In this document: piece after piece, positions 1 through 7,324 of the stretch
How the letters are laid out: the number at the start of each line of letters is the position of its first letter
Numbering within the stretch: the stretch's first letter is position 1
Assembly: GCA_934202095.1 (NCBI GenBank)
Contig: CAKPXN010000020.1
Span: 1 to 30,585 of the forward strand
DNA from: an uncultured Veillonella sp.
Lineage (GTDB): Bacteria > Bacillota > Negativicutes > Veillonellales > Veillonellaceae
DNA: 30,585 bases
Direction of reading: 5' to 3'
Notes under the pieces: model-generated
What the model saw: only the letters and a program-made list of their open reading frames with translations
Told to the model about the DNA's origin: nothing
The model's database searches: none
Made by a program: the position numbers and the translations under genes

Positions 1-113
1 TTGAGTGGATCAACGATGACGAACTTGTTGAAGTAACACCTGAAAGCATTCGTATGCGTAAAACAATCCTTGATCGTGCTGCACGTGCGAAAGCTGCAAA
101 AAATAAAAAATAA
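1..113 (+). CDS. typA: TypA/BipA ribosome-associated GTPase, C-terminal end (partial)
   Basis: Only the last 36 codons are inside the window, read from base 3, ending at TAA 111-113. The visible peptide contains DDELVEVTPESIRMRK followed by a basic Ala/Lys-rich tail. This matches the conserved C-terminus of TypA/BipA, a translation-factor-like GTPase that acts in ribosome assembly and stress adaptation. The catalytic GTPase domain lies off the left edge and cannot be assessed. An intrinsic terminator follows about 20 bases downstream, so this is the last gene of its transcript. The identification rests on the short tail motif alone, but that motif is distinctive. Confidence 0.85.
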   Translation, partial: EWINDDELVEVTPESIRMRKTILDRAARAKAAKNKK

Positions 114-132
114 TATCTATACAAGATATATG

Positions 133-163
133 AAAACGACACTCCTGGTGAGTGTCGTTTTTG
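133..163 (+). terminator. Intrinsic terminator after typA
   Basis: A perfect 12-bp stem (133-144 with 150-161) with a 5-base loop. Its right arm ends in a T-rich run that continues to about 170. Confidence 0.85.
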
Positions 164-256
164 TATTTTTATAAGGTTTGGATATTCCTATTTATTATAT
201 ACATATGAAAATTAGATGATAATTTTATCAGTTATGATGGATAAGCATAGTAATGC

Positions 257-268
257 CTGTATATACAG
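257..268. promoter_or_regulatory. 12-bp perfect palindrome, possible operator
   Basis: CTGTATATACAG is a perfect palindrome about 110 bases before the DUF4198 gene. A TATAAT-like hexamer lies between it and the gene near 328-334. No known regulator is recognised. In AT-rich DNA a palindrome of this length can occur by chance. Confidence 0.25.
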
Positions 269-377
269 AATGTGCATAATAGCTTGATTATACGGGTATA
301 GGTATATACGAAACCTCTATAAATTTGTATAATAATAGCAAGTTTGTTGATACAAGTTATTGATTATGGAGGTTTTT

Positions 378-1100
378 ATGAATAAGAAATTATTAGCATC
401 CTTATTTGCTGTAGGTTTGGCTGCAGGCTGTGTATGCTCTTCCGTTGACGCTCATGGCGTATTCTTCGCTAACCGTACCGATGAAAAAGTCCTTGTTCTT
501 GGTGAAGGCCCTGTAGATAATGCCTATAGTGCAGATATGGTAAAAAATATTACTGGCTATGATGTTCAAGGTAAACAAATTCCAGTACAAGTTGTTAAAC
601 ATGAAAAAAATGTAGCTATTGTTCCACCAGCAGATCTTGGTGTTACAGTAACTAATTTTGACTATGGCTATTGGACTAAAACTAAAGATGGCAAAATGAT
701 TCATAAACCAATTACAGAAGTACCAGATGCTGTTAAGAGTACACATGCTATCAAATACGATATTCACTATTGGAATGCACAAGCTAAACCTTTCGTAGAT
801 AAAAATGCTTTCATTCAAATCATTCCATCTGTTAACCCATTGACACTTAGAAAAGGCGACACTTATGAAATTCAAGTATTGAAAGATGGTAAACCTTATG
901 CAAATGCACCTCTTATCAAAGACTTGGTAAATGATTTGACTGGTGAAGCTAAAGCTGACGAAAATGGTAAAGCAACAGTAGCAGTTACTGCTGATGGCTT
1001 AAATGTAGTGGGCGTAGAAGTAGCATTCCCTACACAAAATAAAGGGGAACAAAATAAATACTTCAGTGCATTGTCCTTCCTCATTTCTCCTGAAGAATAA
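378..1100 (+). CDS. Secreted DUF4198-type (NikM-like) protein
   Basis: A 240-residue exported protein. The start is set at 378 because TATGGAGG (366-373) is correctly spaced before it; the upstream in-frame codon at 360 has no ribosome binding site. Residues 1-25 are a signal peptide (MNKK, a hydrophobic stretch, then a cut near VDA/HG). A Cys in LAAGC could instead be a weak lipobox. The mature protein begins near His-Gly and has the layout of DUF4198 proteins, which are beta-rich periplasmic proteins often linked to nickel or cobalt uptake (NikM-like). The C-terminal part (about 150-240) looks like an Ig-like fold, with TYEIQVLKDGKPYANAPL and a DENGKATV turn. No ECF transporter genes are adjacent, so a metal role is only family inference. 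It has its own terminator and is probably monocistronic. Confidence 0.7.
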   Translation: MNKKLLASLFAVGLAAGCVCSSVDAHGVFFANRTDEKVLVLGEGPVDNAYSADMVKNITGYDVQGKQIPVQVVKHEKNVAIVPPADLGVTVTNFDYGYWTKTKDGKMIHKPITEVPDAVKSTHAIKYDIHYWNAQAKPFVDKNAFIQIIPSVNPLTLRKGDTYEIQVLKDGKPYANAPLIKDLVNDLTGEAKADENGKATVAVTADGLNVVGVEVAFPTQNKGEQNKYFSALSFLISPEE

Positions 1101-1144
1101 TCTGAAGCCTATTTTTACTATTCACTGAGTGTGTGAATGAATAC

Positions 1145-1177
1145 AAGACCTCCTAAGTTGGACTCAGGGGGTCTTTC
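1145..1177 (+). terminator. Intrinsic terminator after the DUF4198 gene
   Basis: A 14-bp stem (1145-1158 with 1162-1175), with one mismatch and one G-T pair, a 3-base loop and a short T run. It separates the DUF4198 gene from the autotransporter gene. Confidence 0.75.
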
Positions 1178-1251
1178 TATGTTTTGAGAGCATTTAATCC
1201 AGTCTGTTAAGAGTGTAGAGTTTGACTGGCTAAGAAAGAAGAGAGATTTAT

Positions 1252-3498
1252 ATGAAATTACATCGTCATGTATCGGCAGTCATGACTGCTTTGGTATTAA
1301 CAGGTTTATCTTATTCTGCTGGGGCTACTGATATTAATGTATCTAGTGATAAAGCAGAAGAATTGCTAGGCTTATCGATGGGATCCCCGACACAAACGCA
1401 ACCTGAAGTTAAGCATATTGAAGATACATTAACAGTTAATGTACATGGTAAAAGCTTGACCGATGAAGGTAAATCTAAAAATGTAACAGGTATTTACAAT
1501 GGTTTTGGGTCCCAGTTAACGGTGGATAAAGATCTTGTAGTACGTTTAAAGAATGATGCACCAGCATCTAAAAATGAATTAGGTCACTATTATATGAGTG
1601 CTGTTTATGCTGGTTACGGCGGTAAGGTGCCACGTCTTAGCAAGGATAATCCTGACCGTGATTTTGGGGATACCAATATTCACGTCAAAGGTAATGTAGA
1701 TATTGATGCTATCGGCTCTGGTTTACAAGTCAATCAACGAGGTCATATCCTTGTTGATGGAGGTGGTAAGATTATCACTCATCCAGTAGAAACATCTGAT
1801 ACCTATTCTGTAGTAGCAGAAGAAGGGGATGTATATGTTAATGCAGGCGCTGATGGCAAACATCCAGGTACTAAGGACCTAGTTGCTGTTGGCAATGTGG
1901 GCCTTATCAACAAGGACTATGGCCGCGATCCAAATCATAATGTTGAACCAACTAATATAGCACTAGCTTTCACAACACCTAACTCTAGCCTTAGTGGTGC
2001 TGTTTTGAATGAATATGCTGAAAGCAATAAAAATCCACATAATTCCGGTGCCGATATTTACCTACAAAACAGTGGTACCTGGAATAATGAATGGATTGGC
2101 AAGGACCGTCCTACACCTAGAAAAGAACGTCCATCAGGGGATAATGCGGCGTACCTATATAAGGGAAGTAAGGTACGCAATCTCGTAGGTGGTGCAAATC
2201 CAACGGCAGCGGGTATCATTCATCCTATCGATGCACGTCCTATTACCATTCAAAATTATAGCGGCTTTGTGAATGTTGATTATAAGGCTGGTGTACCAGC
2301 TAGTGAAGAAGGTAAGGGGAAAATTAGTATCCAACATGCGGCAGATAATAGCCATGTGACGGTGCAAGGGGATAGTGCAAAAAATCTAACTGATGATGCA
2401 AGTTACCGTACGGAAATGCAAGCATTGGCAAATAAATTGCAATATACTGGAAATGATAAAAAATTAGCCACCGCAGTTCAAATCAACGAAGGCGTAACGC
2501 GCCCAGCAGCTGTTGCAGAACTTGGTACAGATGCGTTTGATGCACAAGGTAATCTCGTTGTAGGTAATACTGCGACTGTTAAACATACTGGAGAATCTTC
2601 GTTGGTAAGCGGTACTAAATCCGCTCTTGCATCTACGGCTATGGCATGGCGTAATAATACAAACGATTTACAACGCCGTTTAGGCGACCTTCGTTTAGCT
2701 AATACAGATCAAGGTGTATGGGCTAAATATATTGGTGGTAAATCAAAGATTACAGATGGTGCTGATGCTCGTATGACCTATAATGGCGTTCAAGTTGGTT
2801 ATGACCATAAGGCATCGAATGGCTGGATTTTTGGTGGTGCCCTAGATTACAGTACATCTAGCAATTCTTACGCCGTTGGCAGTGGGGATGGTAAAATCGG
2901 TGGCATTGCGCTATATGGCACAAAACAACATGATGATGGTCGTTATCTAGATATCATCGCTCGTGGTAACCGCTTATCCAATAATTACAAACTCTACTCC
3001 GTAGGTGGACAACGTGTGAACGGTGATTACCACACATTTGGCACATCCTTGAGTGCTGAATACGGTAAACGCATTAAGAAGCAAAATGGTTTCTACATCG
3101 ACCCTAGCGTAGAATTTATCGTAGGTCGTTTGAATGGCGTCTCATATGATGCCAATATTGCTGGTGGTGGTTCTATGCATGTGAAAGCTGACGGCGTTAA
3201 CTCTGCTGTGGGTAGATTAGGCTTTGGTATTGGTAAAGAAACAGAAAAATCCAACATCTTTGCAAAACTCGCATTGGCTCATGAATTCTCCGGTAAGATG
3301 AATACAACCTATTCCGCACCAGGCAATCCAACAGTAAAAACAGAACTTGATTTGAAAGATACTTGGCTTGATATTGAAATCGGTGGCTCCTGGAGCGTTC
3401 GTCCTAGTACATACCTATATGGCACATTTACGAAAAACTTTGGTGCTACTATAGACAATACATGGCGTATCGATGCGGGGGTACGGCATAATTTCTAA
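1252..3498 (+). CDS. Autotransporter with outer-membrane beta-barrel
   Basis: A 748-residue type V secretion protein. Residues 1-25 form a signal peptide (MKLHRHVSAVMTALVL, ending YSAGA). A passenger of roughly residues 26-470 has many short beta-strand-like, Gly/Asn-rich segments. From about 480 a linker helix (ALASTAMAWRNNTNDLQRRLGDLR) leads into the C-terminal barrel (about 495-748). The barrel shows alternating aromatic strands and ends RHNF, with the terminal Phe expected for BAM-dependent insertion. It is expected to display the passenger on the cell surface, for example in adhesion. No protease triad or clear adhesin motif was recognised. A possible weak promoter is TTGAGA (1184-1189), 17 bases before TTAAGA (1207-1212). 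The presence of such a protein is the main evidence for a double-membraned host. Confidence 0.88.
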   Translation: MKLHRHVSAVMTALVLTGLSYSAGATDINVSSDKAEELLGLSMGSPTQTQPEVKHIEDTLTVNVHGKSLTDEGKSKNVTGIYNGFGSQLTVDKDLVVRLKNDAPASKNELGHYYMSAVYAGYGGKVPRLSKDNPDRDFGDTNIHVKGNVDIDAIGSGLQVNQRGHILVDGGGKIITHPVETSDTYSVVAEEGDVYVNAGADGKHPGTKDLVAVGNVGLINKDYGRDPNHNVEPTNIALAFTTPNSSLSGAVLNEYAESNKNPHNSGADIYLQNSGTWNNEWIGKDRPTPRKERPSGDNAAYLYKGSKVRNLVGGANPTAAGIIHPIDARPITIQNYSGFVNVDYKAGVPASEEGKGKISIQHAADNSHVTVQGDSAKNLTDDASYRTEMQALANKLQYTGNDKKLATAVQINEGVTRPAAVAELGTDAFDAQGNLVVGNTATVKHTGESSLVSGTKSALASTAMAWRNNTNDLQRRLGDLRLANTDQGVWAKYIGGKSKITDGADARMTYNGVQVGYDHKASNGWIFGGALDYSTSSNSYAVGSGDGKIGGIALYGTKQHDDGRYLDIIARGNRLSNNYKLYSVGGQRVNGDYHTFGTSLSAEYGKRIKKQNGFYIDPSVEFIVGRLNGVSYDANIAGGGSMHVKADGVNSAVGRLGFGIGKETEKSNIFAKLALAHEFSGKMNTTYSAPGNPTVKTELDLKDTWLDIEIGGSWSVRPSTYLYGTFTKNFGATIDNTWRIDAGVRHNF

Positions 3499-3534
3499 TT
3501 GAATATGTAACTATTTTATAGTTTTAATGCAAAC

Positions 3535-3575
3535 AAACATCGACTGGTTAATTATAACTGGTCGATGTTTTCATA
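3535..3575 (+). terminator. Intrinsic terminator after the autotransporter gene
   Basis: Arms AAACATCGAC and GTCGATGTTT, with a further TTA/TAA pairing inside, enclose a small internal loop. A T-rich end follows. Confidence 0.75.
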
Positions 3576-3595
3576 TAACAAGTGGATTTATTGAT

Positions 3596-3624
3596 TTAAC
3601 AAATTCATTTTCCTATGCTAAGAT
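3596..3624 (+). promoter_or_regulatory. Sigma-70-type promoter for the flavodoxin/phosphatase operon
   Basis: TTAACA (3596-3601) and TAAGAT (3619-3624) are separated by exactly 17 bases. They sit 53 bases before the start codon of the next gene, downstream of the preceding terminator. Confidence 0.5.
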
Positions 3625-3676
3625 TAAATAATTAGTGTTTATACAATTTCTTAAGTAAGAATTAGGAGAACATAAT

Positions 3677-4312
3677 ATGAAAGTTCTAATCGTAAATGGT
3701 AGTAGTCATGTGAATGGCACAACTATGCAAGCTATACAAGAGGTACAAAAGGTATTTAGCGAGGCTAATGTAGATACAGAGGTCATTCAGCTTGGCAATA
3801 AACCTATTCGTGATTGCATTCAATGCGGCTATTGTTTTGAACATGGCGAATGTGTATTTAAGGATGATGATGTAAATTCATTTGTAGAAAAAGCGAAGGC
3901 TGCAGATGGTTTTATCTTTGCAACCCCAGTATATTATGCACATCCTAGCGGACGTATTTTATCCTTTTTAGATCGCGTATTTTTTAGTGCAGAAAGCGTA
4001 ACACCAAATCCGTTTGCTTTTAAACCGGGTGCATCTATTGCAGTAGCTCGTCGTGGTGGTACAACGGCATCTTTTGATGTACTTAATAAATATTTTGGTA
4101 TTTCTCAAATGCCAGTTGCAGGTTCTACATATTGGAATATTAGCCACGGCCTAGTGGCTGAAGATGCTAAGCAAGATGAAGAAGGCATGCAAACCATGCG
4201 TAACTTGGCTCGTAATATGATTTGGATGATGCGTAGCTTTGCGGTAGCTAAGGAGCAAGGTGTGCCATATCCAGATACAGAGAAAAATGTATCTACGAAC
4301 TTTGTACGTTAA
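3677..4312 (+). CDS. Flavodoxin-family NAD(P)H-dependent FMN reductase
   Basis: A 211-residue protein of the NADPH-dependent FMN reductase / iron-sulfur flavoprotein type. The N-terminus MKVLIVNGSSHVNGTT is the phosphate-binding loop for FMN. The segment CIQCGYCFEHGEC at about 47-59 is a Cys cluster typical of this subfamily, followed by the DDD...F.EKA region. TPVYYAHPSG (about 81-90) is the second flavin-contact loop. It probably transfers electrons from NAD(P)H to small molecules or quinones in the cytoplasm. The gene is preceded by a plausible promoter and the ribosome binding site TTAGGAGA. It is followed 36 bases later by the phosphatase gene, so the two are likely co-transcribed. The exact substrate cannot be read from sequence. 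Confidence 0.8.
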   Translation: MKVLIVNGSSHVNGTTMQAIQEVQKVFSEANVDTEVIQLGNKPIRDCIQCGYCFEHGECVFKDDDVNSFVEKAKAADGFIFATPVYYAHPSGRILSFLDRVFFSAESVTPNPFAFKPGASIAVARRGGTTASFDVLNKYFGISQMPVAGSTYWNISHGLVAEDAKQDEEGMQTMRNLARNMIWMMRSFAVAKEQGVPYPDTEKNVSTNFVR

Positions 4313-4348
4313 TAACTCGGCGCTTGGTGTGGTGTTAAAGGAGATATA

Positions 4349-4807
4349 ATGGTTAATGTTTTATTTATCTGTCACGGCAATATTTGTCGTTCTACCATGG
4401 CAGAGTTTTATATGAAGCATATCGTTAACAAGGCAGGTCTGGCTAATTCTATTTATATAGAATCTGCGGCCACATCTCGTGAGGAGATAGGAAATGATAC
4501 CCATTATGGAACTAAACAAAAATTAGATGAAATGGGGATTCCTTATGCTCCTCGTAAGGCCCGCCAAGTGACTATGGATGATTACGATAGATTTGATTAC
4601 CTCATCATCATGGATGAAAATAATGCACGGAACTTGTATCGCATTATCGGTGATGATGTAGCGCATAAGGTGCATAAGGCTATGACATTTGTTGGTGAAA
4701 GCCGAGATGTAAAGGATCCTTGGTATACGGGAAATTTTGACGAAACCTATGACGATGTAAGTCGTAGCTGCGATGCACTCTTACAGGTCATCAAACAGAA
4801 TATATAG
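4349..4807 (+). CDS. Low-molecular-weight protein-tyrosine phosphatase
   Basis: A 152-residue cytoplasmic enzyme. The P-loop CHGNICRS starts at Cys8 (the nucleophile), with Arg14 and Ser15 completing the C-X5-R-S motif. The general acid is Asp123 in DPWYTG, at the expected distance. Length and both motifs are typical of the LMW-PTP family. Thr replaces the usual Pro after the RS. Such enzymes dephosphorylate tyrosine kinases or other proteins, and in bacteria are often tied to exopolysaccharide control, but no kinase or polysaccharide genes are adjacent. The ribosome binding site AAAGGAGAT precedes the ATG. It is probably transcribed with the flavodoxin-family gene upstream. Confidence 0.9.
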   Translation: MVNVLFICHGNICRSTMAEFYMKHIVNKAGLANSIYIESAATSREEIGNDTHYGTKQKLDEMGIPYAPRKARQVTMDDYDRFDYLIIMDENNARNLYRIIGDDVAHKVHKAMTFVGESRDVKDPWYTGNFDETYDDVSRSCDALLQVIKQNI

Positions 4808-4813
4808 TATACT

Positions 4814-4857
4814 ACGCCTCTATTGTTAGTTTACCGATTGGCTAATGATAGGGGCGT
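4814..4857 (+). terminator. Probable weak terminator hairpin after the phosphatase gene
   Basis: ACGCCTCTAT (4814-4823) pairs with ATAGGGGCGT (4848-4857) with one G-T pair, and TTAG/CTAA pair inside. It is followed by ATATTATAT rather than a clean T run, so termination may be inefficient. Confidence 0.45.
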
Positions 4858-4914
4858 ATATTATATGTCCATGTGCTAATATACTTTATACTATCGAAGC
4901 ATGCTGTAATATGG

Positions 4915-4920
4915 TATAAT
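4915..4920 (+). promoter_or_regulatory. -10 element of the tRNA-Arg promoter
   Basis: A consensus TATAAT 14 bases before the mature tRNA 5' end. No good -35 hexamer is seen at 17 bases, so it is called from the -10 element and position. Confidence 0.5.
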
Positions 4921-4934
4921 TCTTTAGTACACAT

Positions 4935-5009
4935 GCGCCTATAGCTCAGGGGATAGAGCGCCGGTCTCCGGAACCGAGTGCGCAGGTTCGAATCCTGCTA
5001 GGCGCACCA
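4935..5009 (+). tRNA. tRNA-Arg (anticodon CCG)
   Basis: A complete cloverleaf can be drawn by hand. The 7-bp acceptor stem is GCGCCTA/TAGGCGC. The D stem is GCTC/GAGC. The anticodon loop is CTCCGGA with anticodon CCG, the variable region has 4 bases and the T stem is GCAGG/CCTGC around TTCGAAT. The CCA end is encoded. It decodes CGG arginine codons. The first anticodon-stem pair (position 27:43) is C opposite A, a mismatch; the other four pairs are canonical. Confidence 0.95.
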
Positions 5010-5015
5010 ATAATA

Positions 5016-5047
5016 AAAGGCTTCTCGAAATGTCGAGAAGCCTTTTT
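5016..5047 (+). terminator. Intrinsic terminator after tRNA-Arg
   Basis: A perfect 13-bp stem (5016-5028 with 5033-5045), a 4-base loop and T5. Confidence 0.9.
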
Positions 5048-5094
5048 GTATATATCGTTAAAGGTAAATCCATAGTTTAGAGAGACATAATTTA

Positions 5095-5511
5095 CTATCT
5101 ATATTTATTACACTGAATTCCTCTGGATCTAAATTCCTTCATGAGTAATTCTATTGATTTATCAATGATTTCTTCACTTGTTATATATACCATCTTTTTG
5201 TAATAGACAGTACCATCAAATTCTATCCAACGGCTTGTTTTACCATTTATTTTGCAAATCTTCATTCTGCCCGCCCAGCTTCCCATGCTGCGGAATTTTT
5301 TTCCTTTGGAGAAACGCACTTCGCGAATATCTTTTAATTTATAGGTTCTTCTTACTAATCCAATGCCTATAGAGACTTGATCATCTGTAAAATAAAGAAG
5401 TTTATAACGTTCTTCAGGAGGCATGGATCTAATGATAGATAAGTTATATGTAGCAAAGACTACAGCAATACCGACTAATACAAAGATTAGTATTATTATA
5501 TATTTTTCCAT
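5095..5511 (-). CDS. Small membrane-anchored hypothetical protein
   Basis: A 138-residue protein, not recognised. Residues 4-24 (YIIILIFVLVGIAVVFATY) are a single hydrophobic membrane helix. The rest is a soluble, basic, beta-rich domain with YKLLYFTDDQVSIGIGLVRRTYKLKDIREVRFSKGKK, reminiscent of the PH-like domains of small bacterial membrane proteins, but this resemblance is weak. The minus-strand ribosome binding site AAGGAG lies 8 bases before the start. It is divergent from the next gene, with about 110 bases between the two. Confidence 0.65.
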   Translation of the reverse strand: MEKYIIILIFVLVGIAVVFATYNLSIIRSMPPEERYKLLYFTDDQVSIGIGLVRRTYKLKDIREVRFSKGKKFRSMGSWAGRMKICKINGKTSRWIEFDGTVYYKKMVYITSEEIIDKSIELLMKEFRSRGIQCNKYR

Positions 5512-5639
5512 ATTTTCAACTCCTTCTTTTCTCTATTATAATAAATATAAGTAATGTGTGAAATAATTTTGATAGTTAATATGAAACGGCATTGGTATTT
5601 ATTAATAGGAGAGAAATATATCCATGGCTTCTAGATTAT

Positions 5640-6299
5640 ATGACGGATACGGAGAATACAGTAAATCAAAATCTAAGTACTGCTCATTCCCAAGCAGGGC
5701 GGGCCGGTGGTATGATGGCTAGTTTACCTCGTATGCTACCAGTATTAGCGGCTATTTTGATACCTACAATGGCAGTATTCTACATTATTAAAAAGCCTCT
5801 GCTTAAAAGGGGAACAAGAAAATTAGTAGAAAAGAAATTAGCGGCTACTCCTAGTACTGATGATATATTGACATCTGTATATTGGGCTTTTTCTAATCAA
5901 GAGTATATGAGTAATGATGCTTTCACCAAGGATGTTATGAATTATATTGAGGATAATAAAGCGAATTGGAATCCGAATGGGCTTGCTGTTAATGCTCACA
6001 AGGTATGTATTGTTTATGAAGCTTTTATTACAGGTTCTGAACAGCTACGAATCAATGAACATATTGTTGATACAACTGATTTAGATGAAGATAACCGAAT
6101 TGATGGTGTATTTCAAACTGATATTGAATTCGAATTATGCGCAGAGAATAAAAGATATTTTACTAATGTAGAATTATTAAGAAAAATTCATAATCAATTG
6201 GCCAATAAAATAGTAGATGGACTAGATTCTTTTGAAGGATTAGAATATGTAGAAACAGTAGATACTGTTCCAGTATATCGAGTGATGATTGGAGATTGA
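5640..6299 (+). CDS. Membrane-anchored hypothetical protein, probably frameshifted at its 5' end
   Basis: As it stands the frame runs about 220 residues from ATG 5640. One hydrophobic segment (about residues 34-52, MLPVLAAILIPTMAVFYII) is followed by a basic KKPLLKRGTRK patch and an acidic soluble domain. The family is not recognised. No ribosome binding site precedes 5640. The only good one, AGGAGAG (5607-5613), serves ATG 5624 in the adjacent frame, which encodes MASRLYDGYGEYSKSKSK and stops at 5722. Dropping one base near 5691-5695 would join that start to the QAGRAGGMMASLP stretch of the main frame. The native protein therefore probably started at 5624. This could be a real one-base insertion or a sequence error. 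The next gene (LemA family) is 135 bases away with its own -10 element. Confidence 0.55.
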   Translation: MTDTENTVNQNLSTAHSQAGRAGGMMASLPRMLPVLAAILIPTMAVFYIIKKPLLKRGTRKLVEKKLAATPSTDDILTSVYWAFSNQEYMSNDAFTKDVMNYIEDNKANWNPNGLAVNAHKVCIVYEAFITGSEQLRINEHIVDTTDLDEDNRIDGVFQTDIEFELCAENKRYFTNVELLRKIHNQLANKIVDGLDSFEGLEYVETVDTVPVYRVMIGD

Positions 6300-6351
6300 T
6301 CGATTTATATAACTTCATGAATGAAACTTCATATCAGTTATATATTTGATA

Positions 6352-6360
6352 TGGTATAAT
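6352..6360 (+). promoter_or_regulatory. Extended -10 promoter for the LemA-family gene
   Basis: TGGTATAAT is an extended -10 element (TGnTATAAT), 75 bases before the LemA-family start codon. The leader that follows contains a possible 6-bp stem (ACCAAA 6364-6369 with TTTGGT 6392-6397). Confidence 0.5.
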
Positions 6361-6434
6361 GTTACCAAATTATTCATGTTGTTCATGTTAGTTTGGTTTA
6401 CGTTATAGTGTTACAGAAATGGAGAGAGGATTAT

Positions 6435-7154
6435 ATGAGTTCATTAATATTTCTGCTGATATTAGCGCTTGTGATTTTCTTTATTAAGCAATATAATACA
6501 TTGCAAAAATTAACTGTAGAAATTAAAGAAGCTCGCGCTAATATTATCGTAGCTTATGAGAAAAAGGTAGCTATTATCAATCAATATTCTGGTTTAGTTG
6601 ATGAATATGGCGATTACGAGAAATCTATTCAATTAAAGGTGTCTGATAATTTCTTAGAAATGGCACGTGCAACGGCGAAGGCTGTTCAAAATATTACAGC
6701 CTTAGCAAATCAATTTCCAGAATTAAAAGCAGATTCTCAATATGGTAAATTCTTGGAAGCGATTAGTGCGAATGAAACATTCATTTCTAATAAACGTGAA
6801 ATTTATAATTTCCAAGTAAAAGAATACAACAGTGCTATTGCGCAAATTCCGATGGTGTTCGTAGCTGCTATGTTGGGCTTTAAACAAGCGCCGTTCTTTG
6901 ATCCTAAGAATGAAGATGCTCTTGCAGCATTCAGTGGTGCAGATCCTGAAGCTATCAAAAACCTAGCTAAAGAAGGTACAGATAAACTTAGAGATACATT
7001 CGATAGAAAACCTGCTGAATTTAAACCTCAAGATAAACCTGAACAATCTGAACAACCAACTAGCGTAGAAGAATTAGAACAACAAGTTTTAAAACAAAAT
7101 GAGCTTGGCAAACCTGTAGATACAGAAGAAACTAAGCAAGACGATACAAAATAA
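6435..7154 (+). CDS. LemA-family membrane protein
   Basis: A 239-residue protein. The start at 6435 is chosen for the ribosome binding site GGAGAGAGGA just upstream; an earlier in-frame codon at 6393 lacks one. Residues 3-20 (SLIFLLILALVIFFIKQY) form an N-terminal membrane helix. The long helical region YNTLQKLTVEIKEARANIIVAYEKKVAII...YSGLVDEYGDYEK is the LemA pattern: a short outside N-terminus, one helix and a cytoplasmic helical bundle. The region around residues 125-140 (KREIYNFQVKEYNSAI) is a second family signature. From about 185 the tail is Lys/Glu/Gln-rich and probably disordered. The molecular role of LemA proteins is poorly defined. It may work with the upstream membrane protein, judging only by proximity. 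Confidence 0.8.
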   Translation: MSSLIFLLILALVIFFIKQYNTLQKLTVEIKEARANIIVAYEKKVAIINQYSGLVDEYGDYEKSIQLKVSDNFLEMARATAKAVQNITALANQFPELKADSQYGKFLEAISANETFISNKREIYNFQVKEYNSAIAQIPMVFVAAMLGFKQAPFFDPKNEDALAAFSGADPEAIKNLAKEGTDKLRDTFDRKPAEFKPQDKPEQSEQPTSVEELEQQVLKQNELGKPVDTEETKQDDTK

Positions 7155-7164
7155 TTTAGTACAT

Positions 7165-7216
7165 AAAAGGGACTATAACTTAATGCGTTATATTGCATAT
7201 GGTTATAGTCCCTTTT
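7165..7216 (+). terminator. Terminator-like palindrome after the LemA-family gene, repeat-family member
   Basis: A perfect 15-bp outer stem (7165-7179 with 7202-7216) flanked by A and T runs, so it can terminate in either direction. Its outer arm AAAAGGGACTATAAC and the following AATGCG closely resemble the palindrome at 30510-30560 that interrupts cas2. This suggests both are copies of one repeat family. Confidence 0.8.
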
Positions 7217-7272
7217 CATATGTGTTTAAATTGTCTAGATTTGAAAGAAAGTCTTTATTTTCTAATCAGATT

Positions 7273-7278
7273 TATAAT
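7273..7278 (+). promoter_or_regulatory. -10 element before the AlbA_2 gene
   Basis: TATAAT 52 bases before the start codon. No convincing -35 is seen at 17 bases. TCTAATC (7261-7267) just upstream is complementary to GATTAGA in the tandem repeat downstream, so the -10 lies in the loop of a possible hairpin. Confidence 0.4.
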
Positions 7279-7285
7279 ATAATGT

Positions 7286-7311
7286 GATTAGATTAGATTA
7301 GATTAGATTAG
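7286..7311 (+). repeat. Tandem pentanucleotide repeat (GATTA)x5
   Basis: Five exact copies of GATTA end one base before the ribosome binding site AAAGGAGGT (7312-7320). The repeat lies in the presumed untranslated leader. Perfect short repeats of this kind are prone to slipped-strand changes in copy number. Confidence 0.9.
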
Positions 7312-7324
7312 AAAGGAGGTTTAT

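Noticed and set aside
402..875. A 157-codon minus-strand frame inside the DUF4198 gene
   Set aside because: It lies wholly opposite a well-supported gene, has no ribosome binding site, and its amino acid make-up (Ile, Phe, Cys, Asn rich) is typical of antisense reading of AT-rich DNA.
7286..7311. Treating the GATTA repeats as part of a CRISPR array
   Set aside because: Units are 5 bases and contiguous without spacers, so it is a simple tandem repeat. No CRISPR array is present anywhere in the window.
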